From: Chitinophagales bacterium
GTDB taxonomy: Bacteria > Bacteroidota > Bacteroidia > Chitinophagales > Chitinophagaceae
DNA length: 43,912 nt
NCBI GenBank assembly: GCA_015655015.1
Contig: JAATFV010000111.1
Coordinates: 1 to 43,912 of the forward strand
Direction: 5' to 3'
The number at the start of each line of letters is the position of its first letter. Within the stretch, counting starts at the first letter, position 1. Positions 42,736 through 43,912 of the stretch are shown piece by piece. The translations under genes were made by a program, and so were the position numbers. Under the pieces are notes generated by a model that made no database searches, had not been told where the DNA came from, and was given only the letters and a program-made list of their open reading frames with translations.

Positions 42736-43912
42736 TTAAATATCATATTTGCTCAGTCTTCTGTATAACGCAGTCCGGGTCAATCCCAATTCTTTAGCCG
42801 CTTTGGAAATATTCCCATTATGCTTCTCTATCACCTTTAAAATAGCATTCTTCTCGATCGTGCTTAACTTCAGCTCCTGCGGCTCTTCCGGCATCGCCCT
42901 CCCGGACTCTATCGGTGAAAAGATCAGATCTTTCGCCTGCAGCACATCACCGTCCGCCATGATGACCGCCCGCTCGATCGTATATTGCAATTCCCGCACA
43001 TTCCCGGGATAATGATAGCTTTTTAGCTTTTCAATGGCTTTTGCGTCGAGATCAGAAGAAGGTTTCATGTACTTATTCGTATAAATACGGGCAAAATGCC
43101 GGGCCAGCAGGATAATATCCTCTTCCCGTTTCCGTAATGGCGGCACCATGATCTCTACCGTGTTGATCCGATAGATCAGGTCCTTGCGGAACCGGGTCTC
43201 ATTGGACAGCTCGCTCATCGGAACATTGGTGGCGCAGATCAGCCTTATATCGATAGGAAAAGATTGATTGGAGCCCAGCCGGGTTACCTGCCGGTTCTGC
43301 AATACCGATAGTAATTTAGCCTGCTGATGTAAAGAAATATTCCCGATCTCATCCAGGAACAACGTCCCGCCGTTACCGGATTCAAAACGCCCCATCCGGT
43401 CCTCCCGGGCATCCGTAAAAGCCCCTTTCTTATGTCCGAATAATTCGCTTTCAAATAAAGTTTCCGTCAACGCCCCTACATCCACCTTTATATAAGGCTT
43501 CTCCGCCCGTAACGAATGCTGGTGAATAGCCTTGGCAATAAGGTCCTTCCCCGTTCCATTCTCCCCAAGGATGAGAATATTCGCATCTGTCGGAGCGATC
43601 TTCTCCACCTTGAAAAAAATGTCCTGCATCACTTCCGACTCGCCCAACAGCTCCGAACCGATCACCGAATCGGCAGCAGCAGATCCCCCGACGCCTTTCT
43701 TAGTATCATTCTTTTTTAACGCCTCCCTGATCGTAGTGATCAGCCGCTCATTATGCCAGGGCTTCACCACAAAATCCGCCGCCCCTTCCTTCAGCGAACG
43801 GACAGCCAGATCGATATCCCCATAAGCCGTGATCATGATCACCGCCGCATCCGAACCAAATTCCCGCAGCTTCCTCAGCCAGAAAAGACCCTCATTACCC
43901 GTATTGATAGAA
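42736..43912 (-). CDS. Sigma-54-dependent NtrC-family response regulator (partial, N-terminus beyond the window)
   Basis: At least 391 residues of an enhancer-binding response regulator. The frame is open to the window edge. The receiver portion present (WLRKLREFGSDAAVIMITAY, then EGAADFVVKPWHNERLI) lacks only its start and the phospho-acceptor Asp. The AAA+ domain has Walker A ILGENGTGKDLIAKAIH, the sigma-54 contact loop in FGHKKGAFTDAREDRMG, Walker B GGTLFLDEIGNIS, and RLICATNVPMSELSNETRFR. The C-terminal Fis-type helix-turn-helix is VIEKHNGNISKAAKELGLTR then TALYRRLSKYDI. The canonical GAFTGA loop is GAFTDA here. The cognate kinase follows 12 bp downstream. It should activate sigma-54 promoters upon phosphorylation. 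Confidence 0.95.
   Translation of the reverse strand, partial: SINTGNEGLFWLRKLREFGSDAAVIMITAYGDIDLAVRSLKEGAADFVVKPWHNERLITTIREALKKNDTKKGVGGSAAADSVIGSELLGESEVMQDIFFKVEKIAPTDANILILGENGTGKDLIAKAIHQHSLRAEKPYIKVDVGALTETLFESELFGHKKGAFTDAREDRMGRFESGNGGTLFLDEIGNISLHQQAKLLSVLQNRQVTRLGSNQSFPIDIRLICATNVPMSELSNETRFRKDLIYRINTVEIMVPPLRKREEDIILLARHFARIYTNKYMKPSSDLDAKAIEKLKSYHYPGNVRELQYTIERAVIMADGDVLQAKDLIFSPIESGRAMPEEPQELKLSTIEKNAILKVIEKHNGNISKAAKELGLTRTALYRRLSKYDI

Noticed and set aside
1..43912. Mobile elements, tRNA genes or CRISPR arrays
   Set aside because: No transposase, integrase, cloverleaf-like segment or regularly spaced repeat-spacer pattern was seen by eye; a tRNAscan and CRISPR search would settle it.

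Overview
The window comes from a Bacteroidota genome, most likely of the Chitinophagales/Chitinophagaceae type. The signs are two SusC/SusD outer-membrane nutrient uptake pairs, an ECF sigma/FecR pair, a double-propeller hybrid sensor kinase, a Nudix-type arabinose regulator, and promoters of the TTTG-N19-TAnnTTTG form. There are 25 supported protein-coding genes. Two are cut by the window edges: a SusD-like protein on the left and an NtrC-type regulator on the right. I found no tRNA, rRNA, CRISPR array, transposase or prophage gene.

Layout. (1) 1-9513, minus strand: a nutrient-acquisition locus in transcription order propeller hybrid kinase, ECF sigma factor, FecR anti-sigma factor, SusC, SusD (partial). 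(2) 9555-18030, minus strand: envelope and signalling genes. These are a metallophosphoesterase fused to an outer-membrane beta-barrel, an SdiA-regulated-type lipoprotein, a 784-aa GAF-like protein, and an HD phosphohydrolase fused to a Pycsar-effector-type membrane domain. (3) 18301-20487, minus strand: an EamA exporter with its Lrp/AsnC regulator, and a small XRE regulator. (4) 20488-21174: a long regulatory gap with TACGTA palindromes, a nested inverted repeat and an orphan terminator. (5) 21175-27671, plus strand: a complete L-arabinose module araB-araD-araA-transporter-araR. (6) 27672-28095: no gene, but an exact consensus promoter followed by a strong terminator, which predicts an RNA of about 130 nt. 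(7) 28096-34162, minus strand: a tight five-gene operon. In transcription order it encodes an ethanolamine-type permease, a gamma-glutamylamide synthetase, an iron-containing alcohol dehydrogenase, a gamma-glutamyl amide hydrolase and an aldehyde dehydrogenase. (8) 34496-39047, plus strand: a second SusC/SusD pair, transcribed divergently from that operon. (9) 39551-43912: a LytS/LytTR two-component system converging on an NtrB/NtrC-like pair.

The most interesting item is region 7. The five enzymes fit one route: ethanolamine (or a similar amino alcohol) is imported, gamma-glutamylated, oxidised from alcohol to aldehyde to acid, and hydrolysed to glutamate plus glycine. This resembles the Puu putrescine pathway with the amine oxidase step replaced by an alcohol dehydrogenase. 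Its first step is known from Streptomyces GlnA4. No EutBC ammonia-lyase or microcompartment genes are present in the window. The second most interesting item is the predicted small RNA between araR and this operon. All functions are read from motifs and gene context; no database search was possible.
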